A stretch of 64,000 nt of DNA, from assembly GCA_020722565.1 (NCBI GenBank), contig DYKO01000005.1, positions 124,001 through 188,000 of the forward strand, in the 5' to 3' direction. Positions 27,058 to 35,273 of this stretch are shown here, one piece after another (the first letter of the stretch is position 1; every line of letters starts with the position of its first letter). This DNA is from Rikenella microfusus. GTDB taxonomy: Bacteria > Bacteroidota > Bacteroidia > Bacteroidales > Tenuifilaceae. The notes under the pieces are model-generated. The model did not search any database. It was not told where the DNA came from and saw only the letters and a program-made list of their open reading frames with translations. The position numbers and the translations under genes were made by a program.

Positions 27058-27708
27058 ATGGAACGTTTAGTAGCCCCATCGATGCTTTCGGCCGATTTTG
27101 CCAATCTAGCTTGCAATATTGAAATGGTTAATAAAAGCCAGGCCGATTGGTTTCATTTAGACGTCATGGACGGAGTATTTGTTCCTAACATTTCGTTCGG
27201 ATTCCCCATAGTAGAACGCATTAAATCTTTAGCTGTTAAACCTTTAGATGTTCACCTAATGATAATAGACCCCGACCGCTATATTGAACGCTTTAGTGCC
27301 GTAGGGGCCGACTGGCTTACTGTTCATTATGAAGCATGCGCCCATTTAAACAGAACCCTCTCGCAAATACGAAAGTTTGGAATGAAAGCAGGCGTTGCAG
27401 TAAACCCACATACCCCTGTAGAAAATCTTATTGACATACTTGAATATGCCGATATGGTGCTAATCATGTCGGTAAATCCCGGTTTTGGGGGTCAAGGTTT
27501 CATACCAAACAGCATTGGGAGAATTGAACGGTTAAGCAAAATAATCAATTCAAAAGGGTTACAAACACTAATTGAGGTTGACGGGGGTGTTGGGCCGAAC
27601 AATGCCAAACAACTTTACGAGGCAGGGGCACATGTACTGGTAGCCGGTAATGCAGTTTTCAAAGCCGATAATCCACTAGCAGCCATCGAGGCAATGAAAA
27701 AAGCCTAA
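27058..27708 (+). CDS. rpe: Ribulose-phosphate 3-epimerase
   Basis: Rpe interconverts ribulose-5-phosphate and xylulose-5-phosphate in the pentose phosphate pathway. The 216-residue TIM barrel shows APSMLSADFANL near residues 5-16, the metal and catalytic segment WFHLDVMDGVFVPNISFG, DVHLMIIDPDRY, MSVNPGFGGQGF (phosphate and active-site loop), VDGGVGPNNA and VAGNAVFKAD. It has its own -7 box and lies between rpoD and the convergent glutamine amidotransferase, whose stop codon overlaps its own by 2 bases. Confidence 0.97.
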   Translation: MERLVAPSMLSADFANLACNIEMVNKSQADWFHLDVMDGVFVPNISFGFPIVERIKSLAVKPLDVHLMIIDPDRYIERFSAVGADWLTVHYEACAHLNRTLSQIRKFGMKAGVAVNPHTPVENLIDILEYADMVLIMSVNPGFGGQGFIPNSIGRIERLSKIINSKGLQTLIEVDGGVGPNNAKQLYEAGAHVLVAGNAVFKADNPLAAIEAMKKA

Positions 27709-28280
27709 AACCTCAACAACCAATTTTCAATAATCTTTAATCCCAAAGGGGTCATTACCGATTCGGGATGGAACTGAACCGATGCTATATCGTATTTTTC
27801 ATGGTAGAGCGCCATGATTTGGTCCAAAAAATCAACGGCCGACACCTTTAGCTCACCGGGAAGTTGGTGAGGGTTAACCACCCATGAGTGGTAACGTCCC
27901 ACCTCGATGGTATCGGGTAAGTCATTAAAAATATAGTGCCGCGGAGTGTGTAATCGAATAGGGGTTTGCAATCCGTGTAGCACCTCGGGTAAATTGATAA
28001 GCGTGCCTCCAAAAAATTCTGCAATAGCCTGATGCCCCAAACACACCCCAAATATCCTTTTGGTGGAGTAAAAACTGGATATCACCTCCATTGTTTTCCC
28101 CGATTCAGAAGGAAGCCCGGGTCCAGGTGATATAACAATGCCATCGTAATCTGAAATTTCAGCAACATCCACCGCATCGTTACGGGCAACATCAACCCGA
28201 AACCTTCTGAAGCTATCGATGTAGTGGTAAAGGTTATAGGTAAAGGAATCGTAATTATCTAGTAGGAGTATTTTGATCAT
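27705..28280 (-). CDS. pabA: Anthranilate / aminodeoxychorismate synthase component II (glutamine amidotransferase)
   Basis: A 191-residue class I glutamine amidotransferase from the ATG at 28280. A 7-residue upstream extension in the frame is unlikely because the family starts MIKILLLDNYDSFTYNL. The catalytic triad is Cys80 (FGVCLGHQAIAEFFGG), His171 and Glu173 (VQFHPESV). It supplies ammonia to a chorismate-binding component I for folate (PabB) or tryptophan (TrpE). Neither partner is nearby, so pabA and trpG cannot be separated; pabA is favoured because no trp genes are linked. Its start faces the TetR remnant across a region with an 11-base inverted repeat. Confidence 0.88.
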   Translation of the reverse strand: MIKILLLDNYDSFTYNLYHYIDSFRRFRVDVARNDAVDVAEISDYDGIVISPGPGLPSESGKTMEVISSFYSTKRIFGVCLGHQAIAEFFGGTLINLPEVLHGLQTPIRLHTPRHYIFNDLPDTIEVGRYHSWVVNPHQLPGELKVSAVDFLDQIMALYHEKYDIASVQFHPESVMTPLGLKIIENWLLRF

Positions 28281-28329
28281 TATCCAATGATTACCTGCCA
28301 ACGCCTACAAAGGTATCCCTAAAATAGAA

Positions 28330-28402
28330 ATGTTCATTTAAATGTTTAAGAAAACTCAACAATGAATAAAATTTATCAGTAAAATTTTTCATAAATGAAC
28401 AT
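28330..28402. promoter_or_regulatory. Long inverted repeat (ATGTTCATTTA arms), candidate operator pair
   Basis: ATGTTCATTTA at 28330-28340 is repeated perfectly in inverted orientation at 28392-28402, with 51 bases between. The second arm overlaps the 10-base palindrome AACATATGTT. It sits between the divergent amidotransferase gene and the TetR remnant (ATG at 28425), where TetR regulators usually bind. Confidence 0.45.
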
Positions 28403-28424
28403 ATGTTTATTATGTTTACAACCT

Positions 28425-28998
28425 ATGAGAACCAAGGATATAGATAAGGAGAAAAGAATGCTCAACGCCGCAATAGAAGTTGTATTAGAGTATGGTTTTT
28501 TAGGATTAACCATGTCAAGGGTCGCCAAAAAGGCTCAACTTGCCACAGACACCATCTACCTATACTTCAAAAATAAAAACGAATTACTCAACTCGCTATT
28601 TATTAAACACATAAGGAAGCGTTGAAAGTTTCATGCAGGGATACATTTCAGAATATCCCTTCAAAATATCGCTAAAAAAGGTATGGATTAACTACCTCAA
28701 GCATCGGATTGAGCACCACCAAACCAGTGTTTTTCTGGAGCACTATTTCAAATCGTCCTATATATCAAAAGCACATGTATTGTTGGCAGAGCAAATGAAG
28801 CAACCTGTTTACAAAATTATAGAACGTGGTAAAAGGGAGATGCTCGTTAAAAACGATGTGGAAACGCCTCTACTCTTTTTAGCGATGCTGGGGGTGCTAA
28901 GAGAAATTGCCGATGATCACTTCATGGGTTACAACACACTTAACGAAGAAAAAATTGAGAAGGCATTTGAATTATGCTGGGACATGATAAAAGCGTAA
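28425..28998 (+). pseudogene. TetR-family regulator, disrupted by a frameshift
   Basis: The first frame (28425-28625) encodes a complete TetR helix-turn-helix: RMLNAAIEVVLEYGFLGLTMSRVAKKAQLATDTIYLYFKNKNELLNSLF, ending at a TGA. The rest of the protein (helical ligand-binding domain, including WINYLKHRIEHHQTSVFLEHYF) continues in the +1 frame from about 28617 (VESFMQGYISEYPF) to the stop at 28998. A single-base change near 28605-28625 would restore one protein of about 190 residues. It is either a genuine pseudogene or a sequencing error. The neighbouring membrane-protein genes are also broken, which favours real decay. Its expected targets would be those genes or itself. Confidence 0.82.
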
Positions 28999-29207
28999 TT
29001 TTTTTACTAAATAATGAATGAGCCGGGTCTAAAAAGCCATCAAAAAAGAACAGATAAAACACATCTGATTGATTTATAGTTTTTTACCAAGAACAATAAA
29101 TTAACCCTATCTATTTAATAATCTGATTCTTGCAGGTTTTGGTTTGCTTTTTACAACCTTTTTATACGGAACTCATGAATTATTATTCATTTTAAAAATT
29201 TAAAGTT

Positions 29208-30025
29208 ATGGAAATTCCTTTTTTCAGTACTTGGTATCCATGCCGCTTTACATCATCCTGTTAATGCTGGCCGTGTAATTTATGAGGAGGCAATACAGAT
29301 TTACCGCCATTTTTTGGGTTTTATCCCTTTTCACTTTCCCATTCTGGAGCAATAACCTTGATGGTTGGTTTCGATGGGTAAAAACACTATCGGTATTACT
29401 ACCAACCGCACTTATAGTTGGTTTTGCCCGAATTGCAAACTTTGATAAACGAGAGGGATGGTGGAAAATTTACAGAAAGGACTGGGTACTCTGATTTCTA
29501 TACGCTATTCTGAGGCTAAATATACTGGAAGCCTCCATTAAGGATTTCACCATGGGCAACCATTTTAACGCCATATCGGGCTTAATACTAACAGTTACCA
29601 TTCCATTGGTAAAATCAAGGAACACGAAAATGGGATGGAAAATTTTCGAGGAGAAACCCGGGGATTTAATTACATACACCGATACCATGTGGAGCTTTCT
29701 GTACACATAGTGGAATATCGCTTTTGTTTATGCCAAAAATCCAGTATACGCAGCAAGTTCGCTTTGCATCCTTTTAGCTGCTGAGCTATACCCAATTGTA
29801 AAGAAACTACCCGAACTTTACGTTCAAGCACGAGTTTATACTTTGGCCATACATCTACTTATAAGAGCCAACTACGATATCTTTACTCCGGTCATGGATT
29901 CATCGGCATTTGCCAATCAGAAGGTTGTTTTCTGGTGGGGAGTCATCAACTTTGCGCTACACCTTCCCTATCTGGTATGGTATTTTTATAAGTACAACAG
30001 AAAACTAGTTGAAGTTAAATTATAA
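29208..30025 (+). pseudogene. DUF5692-like multi-span membrane protein, copy 1, disrupted
   Basis: A membrane-protein frame starts MEIPFFSTWY (ATG 29208) and shifts by one missing base near 29238. It then continues open to 30025 except for three in-frame stops: TAA 29276-29278, TGA 29492-29494 and TAG 29708-29710. Conserved segments are DGWFRWVKTLS, NILEASIKDFTMG, WNIAFVYAKNP and QARVYTLAIH. They align with WFKWVKLYS, NIAEAVM-stop-DFTMG, WNIVYVYLNFP and QARAFTLAAW of the next gene. The family resembles DUF5692 as I remember it, a multi-span protein of unknown function. The reading frame is otherwise well kept, so inactivation looks recent. Confidence 0.75.
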
Positions 30026-30053
30026 AGCGCAAACAAAAGCAAACTACTTCAAA

Positions 30054-31184
30054 ATGAAGTCAATAAAAGTTACTATATTTCTAGCCATCCTATTAACATG
30101 GCTACCTAAAGCTAATGCTTATTCCGAAAAGATAGCCTATCGTACCTGGCAGGGAATTGTTGATGGAAAACCATCGGAAGGGTCGTTCTTTTACCGATTT
30201 AACATTTTGAACGATAGCACAATAGAAATCAACAGGCAAGCTAAAAACGAGAATATAACAGAATTCCAAAATTGGGCTTTGCAGGGAAATTACATTGCAA
30301 TTAAGAGCGACAGCACTTCCAGAATAAAGAAATTCAATGGTGAAAAACTAAAGTTTGTTGATAAAAAGAACATTTTGTATTCAAACGACTTTTACAGAAC
30401 TAACTTTAAGCCATATTACAAATCATTCTCCTATACACAATGGATTCTTACAGTTTTCGTTCTTATAATTCTTAACGAACTCTTTAGAAAGAGCAAGTAT
30501 TTCACCATATTTTTCTTCGTTATACTACCCATTATACTCACACCAACTATTTGGGTTAAACACGATGTGAACTATTGGTTCAAATGGGTAAAGCTCTACT
30601 CGGTTGTTTTAGCTGCAATTTGGTTCACTGCTATTCGCTATACCAGCCTAGCTAAATACACATGGGCTAGGTTAATTGCGGCGCTTTTTTTGGCAGCAAA
30701 TATTGCAGAAGCAGTAATGTAAGACTTCACCATGGGTTACTTGCCCAATATATTCAATGGAGCAGCCGGAGTGTTAAATATTATCACACTTTTTTATGGA
30801 TGGCGTGAAATTAGACCCGATAACTACAAAGAGCGAGACATGGTTTGGCCCAAAATTACTACCTTTTGGATTATCACTTATGATATATGGAATATTGTTT
30901 ACGTTTACCTAAACTTCCCGGGCTCAACATCAATGCAACTTATATTTCTTTTATCTTGTACCATTCCTGCACTATTTATCAAAAAAGGAACCTGGCTACA
31001 GGCTCGTGCATTTACACTAGCAGCATGGTTTATGTACTACTTTACCATTCCCCGCTTTACTGAGCAAATGGAAGTTATGTTTCCTCGCAACTGGAAACTA
31101 ATGGTACTAGTTGCCAGCATTAGTTTGATTGCCAATGTTACCTATCTTGTTGTCTATATTAACATGCTTCGAAAAAAGAGATGA
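30054..31184 (+). pseudogene. DUF5692-like membrane protein with N-terminal exported domain, copy 2, split by one stop codon
   Basis: From the ATG at 30054 the protein has a signal peptide (MKSIKVTIFLAILLTWLPKANA), a small exported beta-rich domain (about residues 25-115) and then the multi-span domain. A single in-frame TAA at 30720-30722 splits it after NIAEAVM. The frame continues directly with DFTMGYLPNIFNG to 31184, and an ATG at 30732 could restart. In copy 1 the same position is AAG (Lys), so one base change explains the break. If the two halves are made separately, they are 222 and 150 residues. The extra N-terminal domain is absent from copy 1. Confidence 0.75.
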
Positions 31185-31189
31185 AAGTG

Positions 31190-31220
31190 TTTGATTTTAA
31201 AATAATAATGCTTATCATTG
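31190..31220 (+). promoter_or_regulatory. Promoter of the aromatic amino acid operon leader
   Basis: TTTG (31190-31193) and TATCATTG (31213-31220) are separated by exactly 19 bases, the ideal Bacteroidota -33/-7 arrangement with one mismatch in the -7 box. Transcription would begin near 31227, just ahead of the first leader peptide. Confidence 0.65.
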
Positions 31221-31240
31221 CAAAAATGAGTTACTAAATT

Positions 31241-31300
31241 ATGGCCATAATTAATAACAATTACTATTACCACTACCTCTTTGCAAATAGGGGCAGGTAA
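31241..31300 (+). CDS. Tyrosine-rich leader peptide 1 of the aromatic operon
   Basis: A 19-residue frame, MAIINNNYYYHYLFANRGR, has four Tyr and one Phe codon within seven residues and ends in TAA. The last codons contain AGGGGC (31289-31294), which can pair with GCCCC in the 5' arm of terminator 1 (31332-31336). A ribosome stalled at the Tyr codons would leave AGGGGC free and block termination. A ribosome reaching the stop codon would cover it and allow termination. This is the logic of amino acid attenuation. Confidence 0.85.
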   Translation: MAIINNNYYYHYLFANRGR

Positions 31301-31330
31301 TTGTTTTGTGTACATAAAACATCAAGATAC

Positions 31331-31355
31331 AGCCCCGGGAATTAGGGGCTTTTTT
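31331..31355 (+). terminator. Attenuator terminator 1
   Basis: AGCCCC pairs with GGGGCT around an 8-base loop, followed by six T. It lies 30 bases after leader peptide 1 and before leader peptide 2, so it acts inside the transcript leader rather than at a gene end. Confidence 0.87.
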
Positions 31356-31363
31356 ATTAGAAA

Positions 31364-31447
31364 ATGAAAACAGATAGAACAAATACAATAAAGACCACAA
31401 CGGCTATATCTGTAATCAACGGCTATTACTATTACCACTTTCCCTAA
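31364..31447 (+). CDS. Tyrosine-rich leader peptide 2 of the aromatic operon
   Basis: A 27-residue frame ends in INGYYYYHFP: four consecutive Tyr codons (residues 21-24), then His and Phe, then a TAA stop. It is followed at once by GGGGCTGC and a second terminator. The YYYH core is shared with leader 1, but the two peptides otherwise differ in length and sequence, so this is not a simple recent duplication. Confidence 0.87.
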   Translation: MKTDRTNTIKTTTAISVINGYYYYHFP

Positions 31448-31452
31448 GCATT

Positions 31453-31518
31453 GGGGCTGCAACCTACCATGTTATTGCACTAAAAGTGCAGCAAAGCCCC
31501 GGAATCCGGGGCTTTTTT
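31453..31518 (+). terminator. Attenuator 2: antiterminator arm, pause hairpin and terminator
   Basis: The terminator is AGCCCCGG (31495-31502) paired perfectly with CCGGGGCT (31506-31513) around AAT, then six T. GGGGCTGC at 31453-31460 can instead pair with GCAGC (31488-31492) and GCCCC (31496-31500), which would break the terminator. A small hairpin TGCAC-TAAAA-GTGCA (31476-31490) lies between. The structure ends 84 bases before the tyrA start. Confidence 0.87.
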
Positions 31519-31602
31519 ATTTCATTCAACGTTGAAGCAAGCAAATTAAACAATTTTCAAGCAATGATAACTTATTCAAAAAATTCTACTCCCCGCATAC
31601 AT

Positions 31603-32484
31603 ATGAAGGTTGGTATTATTGGACTGGGCCAAATAGGAGCATCTATAGCGTCTGGCCTTTCAGGCAAGGTAAAACAAACAATGGGATTCGATACCAGGGA
31701 GCAAAACACAAAGTATTGCATTGATACTGGCATTCTCGATAAGGTAGCTTCCATTGACGAAATTGCCCATTATACCAATTTGGTTATTATTGCCACGCCC
31801 GTAGATAGTATTGCAGCCATTCTTCACAATTTGCTGGACAAGCAAAATACAAACCTAATTGTTACCGATGTAGGCTCCACCAAATATGCAATTTGCCATT
31901 CAGTTCATAACCATCCCTCACGTAACCGCTACGTGGCATCGCACCCCATGGCAGGCAATTCTGGTACTGGACCGCAAAGCGCAACGGCAAACCTATTTGT
32001 CAAAAAAGATGTATTTATCTGTGATAGCGAGGCCTCTGAGCCTGCTGCATTAGGCCTAGTTCAAAGCCTTTGGGAAGAACTTGGCGCAAATGTCCACCAA
32101 ATTGATTCCCAAAAGCACGATGAAATTGTATCGACGGTTTCACACATACCGCAAATTGCATCGCTTGCGCTTGCGCAACTGGTTGCCATTAAGAATTTTA
32201 ACGAAATCGACTGGCTGAATGCCGCTTCCAGCGGTTTTAATTCCATGACCCGGCTGGCTGGGAATTCTGCTGAAGTTTGGATACCAATCCTAAACCATAA
32301 CAAACAAAACATAATTAACAACCTAAGGTTACTTCAGCAAATACTATCACATATGGAGCAAGCAATTGAGGATCAACAGAACGACACACTTGCCGAATTG
32401 ATTCGTTCCGCAAATAAAATCAGAAAAAAATTTGAGAACAAACTAATACTTCCTAAAAGCCATGAAACACACCAAATTAAATGA
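31603..32484 (+). CDS. tyrA: Prephenate dehydrogenase
   Basis: TyrA oxidatively decarboxylates prephenate to 4-hydroxyphenylpyruvate, the tyrosine branch. With the ATG at 31603 the protein is 293 residues, starting at the Rossmann motif MKVGIIGLGQIGASIASGL. An in-frame ATG at 31564 is possible. The frame extends upstream through the terminator to 31486, which is not a credible start. Further landmarks are IIATPVDSI, VTDVGSTK and SHPMAGNSGTGPQSA. HDEIVSTVSHIPQIAS carries the catalytic-site histidines. There is no ACT domain, so feedback by tyrosine is not obvious in the protein. Control instead appears to sit in the leader. The 3' end overlaps the next gene by 23 bases. Confidence 0.92.
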   Translation: MKVGIIGLGQIGASIASGLSGKVKQTMGFDTREQNTKYCIDTGILDKVASIDEIAHYTNLVIIATPVDSIAAILHNLLDKQNTNLIVTDVGSTKYAICHSVHNHPSRNRYVASHPMAGNSGTGPQSATANLFVKKDVFICDSEASEPAALGLVQSLWEELGANVHQIDSQKHDEIVSTVSHIPQIASLALAQLVAIKNFNEIDWLNAASSGFNSMTRLAGNSAEVWIPILNHNKQNIINNLRLLQQILSHMEQAIEDQQNDTLAELIRSANKIRKKFENKLILPKSHETHQIK

Positions 32485-33562
32485 GATGCACGAAACGGCT
32501 AACCAAAAGCCACTGTCCCCACCACTAATTATAGCAGGGCCATGCAGCGCCGAATCGCCAGAGCAGCTCTTACAAGTTGCACTAGAACTAAAAAAAACCG
32601 GGAAAGTTAAATTCATGCGAGCTGGAGTATGGAAACCCCGAACCACACCAAACAACTTTGAAGGCTATGGTACCAAAGCTCTTGAATGGTTGAAAGAAGT
32701 TAAAAAGCAAACCAAAATACCATTTGCCACTGAGGTAGCAACGGAAAAGCACGTTTATGAAGCCTTAAAATTTGGTGCCGACCTGCTATGGATTGGAGCC
32801 CGCACTGCTTCGAATCCTTTTGCCATTCAGGAGATTGCAATTGCTTTAAAGGGTATTCAGGTTCCAGTTTGGGTAAAAAATCCTTTAAGCCCCGACCTAA
32901 AGCTATGGGAAGGAGCAATAACTCGTCTGAAGCAGGCTGGTGTAGCACAGGTTGGCGCAATCCATCGTGGATTTACGGCTTGGTACCCTTCGCCTTTTCG
33001 CAACCTTCCTTTATGGGATATTGCACTTAAACTGAAAGCCAACCATCCGGAACTGAGCATAATTTCGGACCCCAGCCATATATCAGGCGATAGCAGGTTT
33101 GTCGAACTTCTTGCCAAAAGAGCCATCAACATGGGGTTTGACGGCTTAATGATAGAAGTTCATCCAAATCCAAAGCAGGCGCTTAGCGATGCCAAACAGC
33201 AGCTTACAACAGAGCAATTTACCCATATAATAAGTAAGGAGCTTCACAGATCAAAACCCGGCGAAGAGCTGCTTGATGAGCTAAGAGCAGAAATTGACGC
33301 CGTTGATGAGCTACTTATATGGGCTCTCTCGAATCGAATGAAGCTGGTAACAGAAATTGCACAGGTTAAGTATGATTCTGGACTTGAGGCCCTTCAGAAA
33401 AAACGATGGAACGAAGTTTTAAAACAGGTAAGCAAAAAGGCTCGAAGCATGGGACTCAGCAACAATTTTATTGTTAAACTTTTCAATAGCATTCATCGGG
33501 AATCGCTACTGAAGCAGAAAAGGACTATTGAAAGCAAAAGCGATATGGTAAAAAATGGTTAA
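32462..33562 (+). CDS. Bifunctional 3-deoxy-7-phosphoheptulonate (DAHP) synthase / chorismate mutase
   Basis: A 366-residue fusion. Residues about 20-265 form a KDO8P-like (type I beta) DAHP synthase with IIAGPCSAESPEQL, FMRAGVWKPRT, WIGARTASNPFAIQEIA and SDPSHISGDSRFV. It condenses phosphoenolpyruvate with erythrose-4-phosphate. Residues about 275-360 form an AroQ chorismate mutase (LLDELRAEIDAVDELLIWAL followed by RMKLVTEIAQVKYDSG), giving prephenate for TyrA. The fusion couples entry to the pathway with its branch point and probably gives allosteric feedback through the mutase domain. It overlaps tyrA by 23 bases and precedes aroB by 24. Confidence 0.94.
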   Translation: MKHTKLNEMHETANQKPLSPPLIIAGPCSAESPEQLLQVALELKKTGKVKFMRAGVWKPRTTPNNFEGYGTKALEWLKEVKKQTKIPFATEVATEKHVYEALKFGADLLWIGARTASNPFAIQEIAIALKGIQVPVWVKNPLSPDLKLWEGAITRLKQAGVAQVGAIHRGFTAWYPSPFRNLPLWDIALKLKANHPELSIISDPSHISGDSRFVELLAKRAINMGFDGLMIEVHPNPKQALSDAKQQLTTEQFTHIISKELHRSKPGEELLDELRAEIDAVDELLIWALSNRMKLVTEIAQVKYDSGLEALQKKRWNEVLKQVSKKARSMGLSNNFIVKLFNSIHRESLLKQKRTIESKSDMVKNG

Positions 33563-33586
33563 CTTTGACAAAGTCATCGTTTTTAA

Positions 33587-34615
33587 ATGGAATCAATAGA
33601 AATTAAAGGTAAAAGCAGAAACTCAACGCTATTAATCGGCGAAAAATTTGAAAATATTGGGAAATACCTTCCCCGCAAACCTATCTATATTATTACCGAC
33701 AGCAACATCTTAAAATTTTATGAGAAAGATTTCCCAAATGGCAAGAGTTACATAATAAATCCGGGCGAGGAATCGAAAAAGTTAAGCCGGATTGAAGACA
33801 TTTATCGCTGGATGCTGAACAATGACGCCAACCGTGGATGCTTTGTGCTTGGAATTGGAGGCGGCGTTGTTTGCGATATTGCAGGTTTTGTTGCAACCAC
33901 CTACTTGAGAGGAGTTGAGTTTGGTTTTGTTTCCACCAGTTTGCTTTCGCAAGTTGATGCCAGTGTTGGAGGCAAAAATGGTGTCAACCTTGATGGTTAT
34001 AAAAATATTATCGGCACATTCAGCCAGCCCCGATTTGTGCTTTGCGAGACACAAATGCTACGCACGCTCCCTAGAGAAGAATTATCGAACGGTTTTGCCG
34101 AAATGGTAAAACATGCCATAATATCGAGCAAGAAACTTTTTGGAGAGCTTGAGAACGACTGCAAAAGTCTCTTAAGTTTAACCGAACCCCAAGCCACATG
34201 GCACATTACCGAATCGGTTAAAGTTAAGGCCAGGATTGTGGAATCGGATGAAAGGGAAAGTGGTTTGCGCAAATTGCTAAATTTTGGCCACACCTGGGGC
34301 CATGCTGTAGAAAAATCAACAGGCATGCCCCATGGCAAAGCGGTTAGCATAGGTATGGAAATGGCCTGTCGGCTGTCCATGAAAAAAGGATTCATAAGTT
34401 CAGACACCTACCTTAGAATCACGAATCTTTTAAAATCTTTTGGGCTACCTATTCGTACAAATCTAAATTTTAAAACCGTTTTTGAGGCCATGCTGAAAGA
34501 TAAAAAGCGCAATTCGAACTCAATTGACTTTATTTTGATAAAGGACATAGGCAGCCCTGTCATCGAAAAAATTTCGATAGCCGAACTTCAGCAACTTACT
34601 CTAAAAAACGATTAA
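33587..34615 (+). CDS. aroB: 3-dehydroquinate synthase
   Basis: AroB cyclises DAHP to 3-dehydroquinate using NAD and a divalent metal. The 342-residue protein shows GEESKKLSRIEDIYRWML, the nucleotide loop GIGGGVVCDIAGFVATTYLRG, STSLLSQVDASVGGKNGVN, NGFAEMVKHAII and LLNFGHTWGHAVEKSTG with metal-ligand histidines. It begins 24 bases after the DAHP synthase gene and ends 4 bases before aroD. Family length is slightly on the short side but all core motifs are present. Confidence 0.96.
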   Translation: MESIEIKGKSRNSTLLIGEKFENIGKYLPRKPIYIITDSNILKFYEKDFPNGKSYIINPGEESKKLSRIEDIYRWMLNNDANRGCFVLGIGGGVVCDIAGFVATTYLRGVEFGFVSTSLLSQVDASVGGKNGVNLDGYKNIIGTFSQPRFVLCETQMLRTLPREELSNGFAEMVKHAIISSKKLFGELENDCKSLLSLTEPQATWHITESVKVKARIVESDERESGLRKLLNFGHTWGHAVEKSTGMPHGKAVSIGMEMACRLSMKKGFISSDTYLRITNLLKSFGLPIRTNLNFKTVFEAMLKDKKRNSNSIDFILIKDIGSPVIEKISIAELQQLTLKND

Positions 34616-34619
34616 AAGC

Positions 34620-35270
34620 ATGGCAGCATTAGGACACAATATATGCGTTAGCATTGGAGGAATTGGCTACGAGGAAATACTATCGACAATAAAACTTGTA
34701 CCGTTTGCCGAAATCAGGTTGGATTTGCTAACGCTTAGACCCTGCGAACAAAATAGGATATTTTCATCGCATAAAAACCTGATAGCCACCTATCGGGTTA
34801 CCATGGGTGATTATGACAGGCAAATTAAACTGCTCATGCAAGCTATTGATTCGGGCGCAGCATGGGTGGATATGGAAATTGAAACACCTGAATCGGTTTT
34901 AGATAGCATTTTTACCAAAGCAAGAGCCAACCACTGCAAAACAATCATTTCGCATCACAACTTTGAAGCTACACCAACGCTGGTCGAACTACATCAAATT
35001 GCCGACAAAGCAAAAGGGTATCAACCCAACGTCATCAAAATAGCCTGTATGGCCAAGAACCAAAGCGATTGCTCACGAATGCTATCACTCTATCAGGGAA
35101 GTTCAAATCTGGTTGCATTCTGTATGGGGAAAATTGGCACCATAACACGAGTTGCAGCCCCTTTGCTTGGAGCTCCATTTACATACGCCGGCCTGCCCGG
35201 CATAGAAACAGCACCAGGCCAACTCGATTACATCAAACTGAATGAAATACTAAACACAATACCGCAATAG
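34620..35270 (+). CDS. aroD: Type I 3-dehydroquinate dehydratase
   Basis: The enzyme dehydrates 3-dehydroquinate to 3-dehydroshikimate through a Schiff base. The 216-residue TIM barrel shows FAEIRLDLL near residues 29-37, VDMEIETPE, the catalytic TIISHHNFE with active-site His, and NVIKIACMAKNQSD with the Schiff-base Lys. GKIGTITRVAAPLLGAPFTYAG closes the barrel. It sits 4 bases after aroB and 3 bases before aroE. Confidence 0.94.
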   Translation: MAALGHNICVSIGGIGYEEILSTIKLVPFAEIRLDLLTLRPCEQNRIFSSHKNLIATYRVTMGDYDRQIKLLMQAIDSGAAWVDMEIETPESVLDSIFTKARANHCKTIISHHNFEATPTLVELHQIADKAKGYQPNVIKIACMAKNQSDCSRMLSLYQGSSNLVAFCMGKIGTITRVAAPLLGAPFTYAGLPGIETAPGQLDYIKLNEILNTIPQ

Positions 35271-35273
35271 ATT

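Noticed and set aside
28281-28301. Seven-residue extension of the glutamine amidotransferase
   Set aside because: The family begins at MIKILLLDNYDSF; the extension adds only unrelated residues.
29276-30722. Stop-codon recoding (TGA as Trp, or readthrough) in the tandem membrane genes
   Set aside because: All three stop codons occur in these frames, and copy 1 also has a frameshift; neighbouring genes use standard stops. Decay is simpler.
31486-31602. Upstream extension of the tyrA frame starting at 31486
   Set aside because: It runs through the second attenuator terminator and the added residues have no family similarity; start at 31603 (or 31564) preferred.
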